Below are positions 7,198 to 14,695 of a stretch of DNA of 21,632 bases, piece by piece. The stretch covers positions 1 to 21,632 of the forward strand of contig JBBSBE010000064.1 in assembly GCA_038251625.1 (NCBI GenBank). The letters run 5' to 3'. The notes under the pieces were generated by a model that was not told the DNA's origin, searched no databases, and was given only the letters and a program-made list of their open reading frames with translations. Source of the stretch: JBBQXK01 sp038251625 (GTDB taxonomy: Bacteria; Pseudomonadota; Alphaproteobacteria; Rhodobacterales; Rhodobacteraceae). A program made the translations under genes and the position numbers. Within the stretch, counting starts at the first letter, position 1, and each line of letters starts with the position of its first letter.

Positions 7198-8790
7198 TCA
7201 GGGCCGCAAGAGCCGCAGATCAAGGGGTTTCCCGGTCCCGAGGTTCATCCCCTCGATCCGCCCCATCTCGCGCCCGGCATCGCCTTCACCCGCGCCCACA
7301 AGCGCCCGCGCGCACGGCACGGTCTTCAGCGCGTCCATGGCCTCTGGCAGCGTGGCCCAGATCACCCGGCCCGGCGCCAGAAACACCAGCGACGGCTCGG
7401 CATACCGCGTGGAATAGAGAACCGGCGCAGGGCAGGCCGCATCCCCCGCCAAGGCCGCCTGTACCACAGGCGCGGGCCAGATCGCCGGGGTGGCGACCAG
7501 CACCCCGAAACCGCCGCCCAGAAACCCGGCGCCTGCAAGCGCACCCGCTGCAAGCGCCAGATGCCCATGCCCGCGGCGCAGCGCCCGATGCGCGCCAAGG
7601 CCTGCCAGCACCAGCACCGCGCTTGCGCCGACCAGCGCCACCCAAGGCGCCCCACCCAACCACAGCGACGCCGCACCCAGCGCCAGAAGCGCAGCCACCG
7701 GCAGCGCCAGCACGACCCCCGCCACCACCCGCTGCCACAGCGCCATGCCGCCAGCCACCACCCCCGGCCAGACCACGGCCACCATCAACGCGAACGCAGG
7801 ATAGAACGGCAGCGTGTAGTGAACCAGCTTTGTCGGCGTCGCCTCGAAGACCAGCCACCCCGGCACCGCCCAACACAGCGCAAAGGTTACCGCAGGCAGC
7901 GCCCTTGCGCGCCAGATCGCAGGCAGACTGACCGCCAGAGCCACCGACCCCGGAAAGAACGTAAGCCAGAGCGCCCCAAGGTACGAACCCGGCGGCGCGC
8001 CGTGGCTTTCCTGCGCCTCTGCCACCTTGCCAAAAAGATCGCGCCCCAAAGCCTCATCCCAAAAGGCCGTGCCGCTTTTTACCGTGATCGCCACAAACCA
8101 GGGCACGACCAATGCCGCAAAGAGCGCGAAGCCCCAAAGGGGCCGCAGCGCCAAAAGCCACCCTGCGCGCCGTGTCACGGCCACCAGCGCCAGCGCGGTC
8201 AATCCGGTCACCATCACCCCGATGGGCCCCTTGACCAGAACCGACGCGGCCATCGCCGCCCAGAACAGCGCCACCGCCCACGGGGCCACCCTCGCGCCCC
8301 GCCACGCCTGCGCCAGCACCCATTGCGCGACAAGGATGGTCAGCAGCAACACGGCATCCGTCTTGGCCAGCCGCGCCTCGATCCCCAGCATCACGCATCC
8401 GGCCATCATCAGCCCGGCCACCAGCCCCGATGCGCCAAACGCCCGCGCCACCGCCGCCGTCACAAGTACGGCACCCAAGGCCGCCGCCAGCGAAGGCAGC
8501 CGATACTTCCAGATCGCCTGATCATCCCCCCCTGCTGCCCGCACGGCAATCGTCTGCAGCCAGTAAATCCCGACCGGCTTTTTGTACCGCGTCCCGTCCT
8601 GAAACCGGATGTCCACCCAATCCCCGCTTTCGGCCATCTGGCGCGAGGATTGCGCAAACCGCGCTTCATCGCGGTCCACGGGTGGCAGCGCGAAAAAGGA
8701 AGGGATCGTCGCGACCAGCGTCAACGCAACCAACAGCGCCGCCACCCAGCCGCGCCGCATCCCCTGCAGCCAGACCTCGACCCCGGCCAT
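7198..8790 (-). CDS. ArnT/PMT-like glycosyltransferase (GT39/GT83-type membrane protein)
   Basis: This 530-residue polytopic inner-membrane protein looks like the ArnT and protein mannosyltransferase family, which move a sugar from a polyprenyl-phosphate carrier to lipid A, a glycan or a protein on the periplasmic side. The N-terminus has one membrane helix (about 15-35) and then the first periplasmic loop with PPVDRDEARFAQSSRQM (36-52), where the conserved acidic residues D39, D41 and E42 sit. Next is YKKPVGIYWLQ (69-79), the usual KP-x-x-YW block. Roughly ten further hydrophobic segments follow. The sugar donor and acceptor cannot be told. The ATG at 8790 directly abuts the TAG of the upstream LOG-family gene; Met11 is an alternative start. 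The two genes are probably co-transcribed. Confidence 0.85.
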   Translation of the reverse strand: MAGVEVWLQGMRRGWVAALLVALTLVATIPSFFALPPVDRDEARFAQSSRQMAESGDWVDIRFQDGTRYKKPVGIYWLQTIAVRAAGGDDQAIWKYRLPSLAAALGAVLVTAAVARAFGASGLVAGLMMAGCVMLGIEARLAKTDAVLLLTILVAQWVLAQAWRGARVAPWAVALFWAAMAASVLVKGPIGVMVTGLTALALVAVTRRAGWLLALRPLWGFALFAALVVPWFVAITVKSGTAFWDEALGRDLFGKVAEAQESHGAPPGSYLGALWLTFFPGSVALAVSLPAIWRARALPAVTFALCWAVPGWLVFEATPTKLVHYTLPFYPAFALMVAVVWPGVVAGGMALWQRVVAGVVLALPVAALLALGAASLWLGGAPWVALVGASAVLVLAGLGAHRALRRGHGHLALAAGALAGAGFLGGGFGVLVATPAIWPAPVVQAALAGDAACPAPVLYSTRYAEPSLVFLAPGRVIWATLPEAMDALKTVPCARALVGAGEGDAGREMGRIEGMNLGTGKPLDLRLLRP

Positions 8791-9618
8791 CTATTCCGCC
8801 GCTTGCGACTCGGACTGGGCAAGGATCGCCAGCGCCTCTTCCGCCGTCTCGACGAACCGGAAAAGCCCAAGATCCGATTGCGATATTGTGCCCGCATCAG
8901 CAAGCGCCTGCCAGTTGATCACCCGCTCCCAGAAGGCCCGGCCGAACAGCAGGAAGGGCACGGGCTTCATCCGCCCGGTCTGGATCAGCGTCAGGCTTTC
9001 GAACATCTCGTCCAGCGTCCCGAACCCGCCGGGAAAGACGCAAACCGCCGCCGCCCGCATCAGGAAATGCATCTTGCGGATGGCGAAGTAATGAAAGTTG
9101 AAGCACAATTCCGGGGTGACATAGGGGTTTGGCGCCTGCTCGTGCGGCAGCACGATGTTCAGCCCGACCGACCGACCGCCAGCCTCTGCCGCGCCCCGGT
9201 TGCCCGCCTCCATCACGCCCGGTCCCCCGCCGGTAACAATCACATTGCGCCGCCCGCCCGTTGTCAGGCTTGCCGCCGTGACGGCCTTGGCGAAGCGGCG
9301 CGCCTCATCGTAGTAATGGCTTAGATCGGCCAACGCTGCCGTCCGCGCCGCCGCGCGCCGCTCTGGCGCGGGGATGCGCGCACCGCCGAACAAGACAACC
9401 GTGCTGTCGATCCCTTCTGCATCCAGCGCCATCTGGGGCTTCAGCAATTCAAGCTGCAGCCGCACGGGGCGCAATTCTTCGCGTGTCAGAAACTCGGTGT
9501 CAGCGAAGGCCAGACGGTAGGCGGGTGCAAGGGTCTGCGGGGTGTCGGGCGTGGCCTTGGCGGCCACCATGTCTTCGGGGCTGGTGCGGAACGGATGGCA
9601 GCGGGGATCGGCGGTCAT
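8791..9618 (-). CDS. LOG family protein (TIGR00730-type Rossmann fold nucleotide hydrolase)
   Basis: The 275-residue protein belongs to the LOG/TIGR00730 family, whose studied members release the base from nucleoside 5'-monophosphates (cytokinin-activating or AMP/purine phosphoribohydrolases). The two signature loops are present: VTGGGPGVMEAGNRGA (128-143) and PGGFGTLDEMFE (196-207), with E204 and R181 in the usual catalytic places. Compared with the short LOG proteins (about 190 residues) it has an N-terminal extension of about 70 residues, including a charged helix (47-66), seen in a longer bacterial subgroup. The natural substrate is therefore not clear. The ATG at 9618 has only a weak ribosome site; Met17 is an alternative. 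It is transcribed divergently from dapD. Confidence 0.85.
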   Translation of the reverse strand: MTADPRCHPFRTSPEDMVAAKATPDTPQTLAPAYRLAFADTEFLTREELRPVRLQLELLKPQMALDAEGIDSTVVLFGGARIPAPERRAAARTAALADLSHYYDEARRFAKAVTAASLTTGGRRNVIVTGGGPGVMEAGNRGAAEAGGRSVGLNIVLPHEQAPNPYVTPELCFNFHYFAIRKMHFLMRAAAVCVFPGGFGTLDEMFESLTLIQTGRMKPVPFLLFGRAFWERVINWQALADAGTISQSDLGLFRFVETAEEALAILAQSESQAAE

Positions 9619-9630
9619 GGGTGTCTCGCA

Positions 9631-9659
9631 TTGCGTGGGCGTGATGCGCCGACTATAGG
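9631..9659 (+). promoter_or_regulatory. probable sigma-70-type promoter of dapD
   Basis: TTGCGT (9631-9636) and TATAGG (9654-9659) are separated by exactly 17 bases in the 83-base gap between the divergent LOG-family and dapD genes. This gives a leader of about 35 bases in front of dapD. Confidence 0.6.
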
Positions 9660-9701
9660 CACGCTCAATCGCCGATACGACCGGGAAAAGGGACGCACAC
9701 C

Positions 9702-10526
9702 ATGGATCACGCCACGCTGGAAGCCGCCATCGAAGCCGCATGGGACGCGCGCGACGCCATCACCCCCGCCACCAAAGGCGCGGCGCGCGAGGCCATCGAA
9801 TACACGCTGGACGCGCTGGACGGGGGCACGCTGCGGGTGGCGGAAAAGCGGGGGGCCGACTGGCACGTGAACCAGTGGGCGAAAAAGGCCGTCCTGCTCG
9901 GCTTCCGGCTGAAGGACATGGAGATGCAATCCGGCGGCCCGCAGGGCAGCGGCTGGTGGGACAAGGTCGACAGCAAGTTCGCAGGCTGGGGCGACAACCA
10001 GTGGCGCGCAGCGGGCTTTCGCGCCGTGCCCTCCTGCGTTGTGCGCCGCTCGGCCTTCATCGCCAAAGGCGTGGTGCTGATGCCCTCTTTCGTCAACCTC
10101 GGCGCCTATGTGGATGAGGGCACGATGGTGGATACCTGGGCCACCGTCGGGTCCTGCGCGCAGATCGGCCGAAACGTCCACCTGTCGGGTGGCGTCGGCA
10201 TCGGTGGCGTGTTGGAGCCGATGCAGGCGGGCCCCACAATCATCGAGGACAACTGCTTTATCGGCGCCCGCTCCGAGGTGGTCGAGGGCTGCATCGTCCG
10301 CGAAGGCTCGGTCCTCGGGATGGGTGTCTTCATCGGCAAGTCCACCAAGATCGTGGACCGCGAAACGGGCAACGTCACATATGGCGAGGTGCCTGCAGGA
10401 TCGGTCGTCGTGGCGGGGTCAATGCCGTCAAAGAACGGCATTCACCTTTATTGCGCGGTGATCGTCAAGAAGGTGGATGCGCAGACACGCTCGAAAACCT
10501 CGATCAACGAGCTTCTGCGCGACTAG
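9702..10526 (+). CDS. dapD: 2,3,4,5-tetrahydropyridine-2,6-dicarboxylate N-succinyltransferase
   Basis: DapD transfers succinyl from succinyl-CoA to tetrahydrodipicolinate, opening the succinylase branch of diaminopimelate and lysine synthesis in the cytoplasm. The 274-residue length is that of the typical enzyme. An N-terminal helical domain (1-100) is followed by left-handed beta-helix hexapeptide repeats (about 110-235), including VVLMPSFVNLGAYVDEGTMV (124-143), VDTWATVGSCAQIG (143-156) and GGVGIGGVLEPMQAGP (163-178). The acidic residues expected at the active site are D144 and E192. The C-terminal strand KSTKIVDRETG and VPAGSVVVAGSMPSKNG (230-246) are also typical. The ATG at 9702 has AGGGA eight bases upstream. 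dapE and lysA lie downstream in the same orientation, but not next to it. Confidence 0.96.
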   Translation: MDHATLEAAIEAAWDARDAITPATKGAAREAIEYTLDALDGGTLRVAEKRGADWHVNQWAKKAVLLGFRLKDMEMQSGGPQGSGWWDKVDSKFAGWGDNQWRAAGFRAVPSCVVRRSAFIAKGVVLMPSFVNLGAYVDEGTMVDTWATVGSCAQIGRNVHLSGGVGIGGVLEPMQAGPTIIEDNCFIGARSEVVEGCIVREGSVLGMGVFIGKSTKIVDRETGNVTYGEVPAGSVVVAGSMPSKNGIHLYCAVIVKKVDAQTRSKTSINELLRD

Positions 10527-10602
10527 ACGCGCGAGGTCACATCTTTGCCCGATTGACCTGTTTGCTGTCGCCGCACGCGATTTGCCGCTGGAAAGTGGGC
10601 CG

Positions 10603-11604
10603 TTGAATGAACCGACATCAGACGATTGGCCCCTGAAGCCGGACGCACCGGGCGACGCCCCGCCTCCGGTGCCAAAGACCGTGGCGGGTGCCTGGTTGCG
10701 CGGAGTGCGCGCCGATCTGAAGGTCCAATCCGTCGGCTCCATCGCCCTTCGCGCGCTAAGGCGCGGTCGCGCGGCCCGCAGCGCCGCCACCTATCGCGCT
10801 CTGGCCAACCTCAACACCTTTCGCCAGCATGTCGCGGCAGAGGGTCAGAACGACCCGCTGTTCTTTCTGGGCGAGCGTCACTATCTTGCCCGTGGCCTTG
10901 GCCCCGCCGCGCGGGCAGAGGCTGCCCTCACCCACTACCAGCACGAACAGGGCCGCTTTGGCACCGCCTATTTTGAAGCGGTCTATCGCGACGGCGGCCT
11001 TGTCCTGTGGCAGGATCAGCCGGGCCGACAGCGCTATGACGTCATCCTGTGCCCCGGCAACGATGTTGCCCACGAGGGGGGACTCAGCCTTGTTCTGCAC
11101 GTCGATGGCGCGCGGGTCTGCGTGATCTCGTTCTCGGTCGTGCCCACGGCTATCGTCCTGCCGGGATACAAGGCCCCTGCGCTGCGCGACACGACACTTT
11201 TCATCACCCGCAAGCAGTTGACGCAGGACCGCAGCTATCAGGCCGACTTCAACAGGACGTATCACCGCTGCACACCTGCGCATATGGTACTGGGGGCGCT
11301 GGCGGGTGTCGCGCAGGCGCAGGGGCAGTCACATGCCGTGGGGATCGCGGGGGATCGACACCCGTCCTGCACCGAAGCCTCGCGTGCCCGGTTCAAGACC
11401 GCCTACACCGAATTCTGGCTGACGCTTGCGGGTGAGCGCAGATCCCCGTTCGGGTATCTGATCGATCTGCCGCCGCGCCTCAGCCCGCTGGAGGGGATGG
11501 ATGCCACGCACCGCAAACGCGCCCTCGTGCGGCGCAGGCACGTCGAAGCGGTGTTCCAGTCCGCAGCCCGCCAGATGGACCAAAGCCTGACAACGCCCGC
11601 TTGA
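10603..11604 (+). CDS. VirK/YbjX family (DUF535) protein
   Basis: The protein (333 residues from the start chosen here) resembles the DUF535 family named for Shigella VirK and E. coli YbjX. Visible blocks are NDPLFFLGERHYLARGL (about 83-99), RAEAALTHYQHEQGRFG (about 104-120), VAHEGGLSLVLHVDGARVCVISFSVVPTA (about 155-183) and GIAGDRHPS (about 247-255). Family members have been linked to virulence and to resistance against antimicrobial peptides, but no reaction is established. No ATG fits: the in-frame ATG codons upstream lie inside dapD. The TTG at 10603 with GGAAAG seven bases before it is the best candidate; TTG at 10582 and GTG at 10681 are alternatives. The gene follows dapD by 76 bases and may be co-transcribed with it. 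Confidence 0.7.
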   Translation: MNEPTSDDWPLKPDAPGDAPPPVPKTVAGAWLRGVRADLKVQSVGSIALRALRRGRAARSAATYRALANLNTFRQHVAAEGQNDPLFFLGERHYLARGLGPAARAEAALTHYQHEQGRFGTAYFEAVYRDGGLVLWQDQPGRQRYDVILCPGNDVAHEGGLSLVLHVDGARVCVISFSVVPTAIVLPGYKAPALRDTTLFITRKQLTQDRSYQADFNRTYHRCTPAHMVLGALAGVAQAQGQSHAVGIAGDRHPSCTEASRARFKTAYTEFWLTLAGERRSPFGYLIDLPPRLSPLEGMDATHRKRALVRRRHVEAVFQSAARQMDQSLTTPA

Positions 11605-11651
11605 CAGCGGCCCGCCACACGCCCAGAGGCAGGCCGCAGAAGGAGCCCGCC

Positions 11652-11987
11652 ATGACCGACCCAGCCGACAAGCCAAAACGAACCCAGGCTGTCTATACCC
11701 TTCTGGTCGAGGTTGGCCGCAAGACCGGAGACGGGCTTCCCGAAGGCTGCAGCGGTGCGGGGCTGCTCTGCTACGCCTCCGGCGTTGATGAGGCCGAGGC
11801 GGTGCGCGAGACAGTGGCGATCCTGAAGCAGGCCGATCTGGCCGTGCTGGAGGTCGAGGGGCTGGGCACGCTGGACGAGCGGCTGAAGGCGGGCGACGAG
11901 ATCGACCCCGAAGAACGCGCGCTGATGGACAGGGCACTGGCCGAAAACGCCGTCATCGTGGCCCAGATGACGCCGTTCGAGGGTTAG
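11652..11987 (+). CDS. 111-residue protein of unknown function
   Basis: I do not recognise this protein. It is a small acidic cytoplasmic protein without signal peptide or membrane segment. It opens with a short polar tail, then QAVYTLLVEVG (14-24), a Gly/Cys-rich stretch GCSGAGLLCYASG (33-45), a helix with EAEAVRETVAILKQA, a strand LAVLEVEGLG, and a charged helix ending in ALMDRALAENAVIVAQM. The alternation of strands and helices suggests a small alpha/beta (ferredoxin-like) fold. The ATG at 11652 has AAGGAG six bases upstream, a strong case for the start. It lies 47 bases after the DUF535 gene and its TAG stop overlaps the TAA stop of the convergent Hint gene (TTAG, 11984-11987). Confidence 0.7.
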   Translation: MTDPADKPKRTQAVYTLLVEVGRKTGDGLPEGCSGAGLLCYASGVDEAEAVRETVAILKQADLAVLEVEGLGTLDERLKAGDEIDPEERALMDRALAENAVIVAQMTPFEG

Positions 11988-12958
11988 GCCGCGCGCACCT
12001 GCGCACCCCGCCCCAAAAGCGACAGAAGCGGTAGCGCCTCGTACGCGCGCAGCACGCGCAGGGCAGGCGTGCCCCCGGTCAACCCAAGGCCGCAACCGCC
12101 CGCGCTCAGCACCGCGCCCGTATCAGTTTCCAGCACGATCCCGATGGCTGTGGCGCGGCGCTGATCGAAGATGGCCGAGCGCGCGTCGGCCAGATGCGCG
12201 GCTTCGGCCAGCACGGCCTCATCGCCAAAAAGGTATTCAACCTCCGGCCCGCTCAGCCGCACCAAGTGATCGGCCGAGACCAGAAGATCGCCCTCTGCGC
12301 CAAAGTAGGGCGCGCGCAGGATCACCGGGGTATGGCTGCCCCGGCTCGGCACGTCGCAGCGCCGCACATCGCGCAGAAGAAGCGGCCCCGCATCCGTCAT
12401 CACCCGGTCACCGGCGCGCAGGCTGCCTGCGGCGCGCGCGCCGTCCGGGGTATCCACGGGCGTCATCGGACCGATCCACGCGCGGCGCGCGGGTGGCACC
12501 TCGCCCCGGGTGATCCCGAACCACAGAACGGCGGGATGCCGGATGGCCGCACCCTGCCCCAGTGCGAACGCCGCAAGATCGGCGGGCATCGGCGCGATCT
12601 GCGATGCCGCGCATACCTCTCGCAGCGCCGCTTCGCCGGGGATGTCGAGCGTCAGCCGCCAGTTGCCCCCCTCCGCCGACCAGCCAAGCACGAGGCGCGC
12701 CATCCCCCGTTGCTGCGGATCAAGGGGCCCCGGCAGCGTCAACCGCGTGACCGTCTGGCCGTGCCGGGCCAGCACGGACAGTCCCGCCGCCGGATCCGCA
12801 AAGATCGAAAACCGCGCGCCCGCCACGCCATCGGCATGGTCGATCAGGACGGCAGCGTGATCGAGCGGCAGCGCCAGTTCCAACACGAACAGACCCACAT
12901 CGGGCGCATGCGTGTCAGGCGGCACCGGATGGTCGGACAGGGCGATCCAGCCCGTCAC
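11984..12958 (-). CDS. Hint-domain protein with a degenerate Hint core
   Basis: The 324-residue protein has an N-terminal beta-rich region (about 1-150) that could be a lectin/LamG-like sandwich, and a C-terminal domain related to Hint (Hedgehog/intein) modules of Rhodobacterales. The Hint relation is seen in TPVDTPDGARAAGSLRAGDRVMT (166-188), SADHLVRLSGPEVEYLFGDEAVL (228-250) and the following AAHLAD. However, the nucleophilic Cys that begins an active Hint domain is Met165 (PMTPVDTPDG), and the last motif (about 270-292) lacks the His seen in its neighbour. H231 is kept. Self-splicing or self-cleavage is therefore unlikely. The start is GTG at 12958, overlapping the upstream TGA in GTGA, which indicates translational coupling to the active-type Hint gene. 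Confidence 0.75.
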   Translation of the reverse strand: MTGWIALSDHPVPPDTHAPDVGLFVLELALPLDHAAVLIDHADGVAGARFSIFADPAAGLSVLARHGQTVTRLTLPGPLDPQQRGMARLVLGWSAEGGNWRLTLDIPGEAALREVCAASQIAPMPADLAAFALGQGAAIRHPAVLWFGITRGEVPPARRAWIGPMTPVDTPDGARAAGSLRAGDRVMTDAGPLLLRDVRRCDVPSRGSHTPVILRAPYFGAEGDLLVSADHLVRLSGPEVEYLFGDEAVLAEAAHLADARSAIFDQRRATAIGIVLETDTGAVLSAGGCGLGLTGGTPALRVLRAYEALPLLSLLGRGAQVRAA

Positions 12959-14535
12959 GCGGCGCGCGCCCGATCCATCAGAACGCGCGCTTCCCAGGCT
13001 GTCAGGATGCGCCGGGCAGCATGGCCGTAGCCTTGCCCCGTAAATGGATCGAGTTCGGGAAAAAGCGCCAGCAGCTCTTCCATCACCGGCGCATCGAGCA
13101 ACTGGATGGTCTGCGGGCCCGGCAGGAAGCTTTCCGTGGCCAGCCCTTCGGAAAAAACCACCTGATGGCGATCGAACATCAGATGGACGTAGGTGACTTC
13201 GCCGCCCTCGCAGCGCGTGACCGACCAGCCGTTCACCAGATCCTTTGCGGCGACCAACACCTCTGCCTCGCCGAACAGGAACTCGGCCAGACTGTCGCGC
13301 ACAAGGATGCGATGCTGGGGCGACACCATCAGGGAGGTGTGCGCCCCGAACGTGCCCGCACGGATGCGGATCGGCGCCATCTGGCCCGTTGCCGCCACCT
13401 TGCGCAGGCCGATCCAGCGCATCGGCTGCGGCCCCTCGTCCAGCGTCAGCACCAGATCGCCGGGCCGTAGCGCCTCGACCGGCACGTCGCCGTTCGGCGT
13501 GCGGATGCGCGTTCCGGCCACGAAGCAGGGCACCTGATTGATCGTGACAAAGCCCACGTCAATGTTGCCCAGATTGTCCTTGATCTGGTAGGTGAAGACT
13601 TTGCTTTCCACCTGCCCGTCGCCGACGATGGTGATCGTGCCATTGGCGTTCAGTTGCACCTGCTGGCCCGAAGGCAGAGTGACGATGGAACCCGCCGTCA
13701 CCGCGACGCCGTTGATATGGGTGATCGTCAGCGTCGTGCCGGGAAGGTGCTGATCGTTGGCCAGCACATCCAGCGTCGTTTGCCCCGTTGGCATCAGGGT
13801 CGCTGTATCAGTATGCGCGATAATCACGGTCTGCACGCTGTCACCCGCGATCAGCAGGTTCGAATCGTGGACAGAGTCTGTGACGTCGGCGATGCCGATC
13901 CGGATCGAATTGACCACACCGGGATTGACCTTCATCGTCAGCGTCAGGGTGATGGTAAAGCCGTCCATCTCGGTGTTGAAGCTGTCGTCGGCGTTGGAAA
14001 CGGCCAGGTTCTCCTGGGTGCTCTGGTTGATGTTGTTGACCGACGTCGTGCCGTTGCCCACCTCGATCGGCACATAGCCACCGTTCACCCAGACACCGAC
14101 CACATCGTTGTAACAGCTATTGATGTATTCGGGATATTCCTCGGACGAAAAGACGAAACGCATGGTCATGTAGTCGCCGGTCGGGATGAAGTCTGCGTTC
14201 AGCCAGACGCCGTCATGCGTATTGGCCCCCGCGATGGCGTTGAAGCCCGCGTCATTGTCGGTGCCGTTGGTATCGGTCGAGGTTGAGGGGCTGCGATTGG
14301 GATCGCCATTCGACTGGGTAAAATCGCGCACGTTGCCCGTGGACAGGATCACGCCGGTATTGCTGGGCGCGACGCCGGGCGCGAGATTGCCCTTGGAATA
14401 GAGGGCCGAGTTGGTTGATCCGTTCGGCACGTTGGTCGAGGCGCCGACCACCGTCACGCCCTTGCCGAAGATGGCATTGGCCATCTGCAACGCCGAAGCG
14501 TTGATGTTGTAGCTCATCTCGGCGCCTGTCGCCAT
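12955..14535 (-). CDS. choice-of-anchor L / Hint-domain protein, probably secreted
   Basis: The 526-residue protein has three parts. Residues about 10-240 form a choice-of-anchor L domain, recognised by GVILSTGNV (61-69), the D-x-D-x-G stretch near 93-100, FIPTGDYMTMRFVFSSEEYPEY (116-137) and NDVVGVWVNG (143-152). Residues about 243-335 form an Ig/cadherin-like beta domain with LDVLANDQ and VFTYQIKDNLGN. Residues about 336-480 form an apparently intact Hint domain: C337 in PCFVAGTRIRTPNGDVPVE, SPQHRILV (405-412) and VHLMFDRHQVVFSEG (450-464). Active Hint domains can cleave or splice proteins through a thioester. There is no Sec signal peptide, so a type I secretion route is possible. The ATG at 14535 has GGAGAG five bases upstream. 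The gene is rich in Asn, Thr and Ser, unlike its neighbours. Confidence 0.85.
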   Translation of the reverse strand: MATGAEMSYNINASALQMANAIFGKGVTVVGASTNVPNGSTNSALYSKGNLAPGVAPSNTGVILSTGNVRDFTQSNGDPNRSPSTSTDTNGTDNDAGFNAIAGANTHDGVWLNADFIPTGDYMTMRFVFSSEEYPEYINSCYNDVVGVWVNGGYVPIEVGNGTTSVNNINQSTQENLAVSNADDSFNTEMDGFTITLTLTMKVNPGVVNSIRIGIADVTDSVHDSNLLIAGDSVQTVIIAHTDTATLMPTGQTTLDVLANDQHLPGTTLTITHINGVAVTAGSIVTLPSGQQVQLNANGTITIVGDGQVESKVFTYQIKDNLGNIDVGFVTINQVPCFVAGTRIRTPNGDVPVEALRPGDLVLTLDEGPQPMRWIGLRKVAATGQMAPIRIRAGTFGAHTSLMVSPQHRILVRDSLAEFLFGEAEVLVAAKDLVNGWSVTRCEGGEVTYVHLMFDRHQVVFSEGLATESFLPGPQTIQLLDAPVMEELLALFPELDPFTGQGYGHAARRILTAWEARVLMDRARAA

Positions 14536-14617
14536 GACTGCTCTCCGCCCTTGCGGAAGCACATCAAACGCCGTGGCGCCGGGCTGTTGCCCATTCGCCG
14601 CGATCACCCTGCCCGGT

Positions 14618-14632
14618 GGGGCATTTTGCCCC
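14618..14632. repeat. perfect dyad in the leader of the Hint operon
   Basis: GGGGCA (14618-14623) and TGCCCC (14627-14632) form a perfect 6-bp inverted repeat around TTT. It lies downstream of the predicted minus-strand transcription start and about 80 bases before the Hint gene start, so it would form an RNA hairpin or serve as an operator. A second short stem, GGGC-TGTT-GCCC, is at 14581-14592. Confidence 0.45.
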
Positions 14633-14666
14633 GCGCTCGATCTGCCTCAGGTCTTCTTTTGCGGCG

Positions 14667-14695
14667 ATTGTAGGGCGGACAGCCCCTTTGGCCAA
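14667..14695 (-). promoter_or_regulatory. strong sigma-70-like promoter of the Hint operon
   Basis: On the minus strand TTGGCC (14695-14690) and TACAAT (14672-14667) are spaced by 17 bases. The -10 differs from TATAAT at one base. It would start transcription near 14660 and leave a leader of about 125 bases ahead of the choice-of-anchor L/Hint gene. Confidence 0.6.

Noticed and set aside
7561..9324. 587-codon plus-strand open frame across the glycosyltransferase and LOG genes
   Set aside because: The product is almost all Arg, Pro, His and Gln, typical of reading the wrong strand of GC-rich coding DNA.
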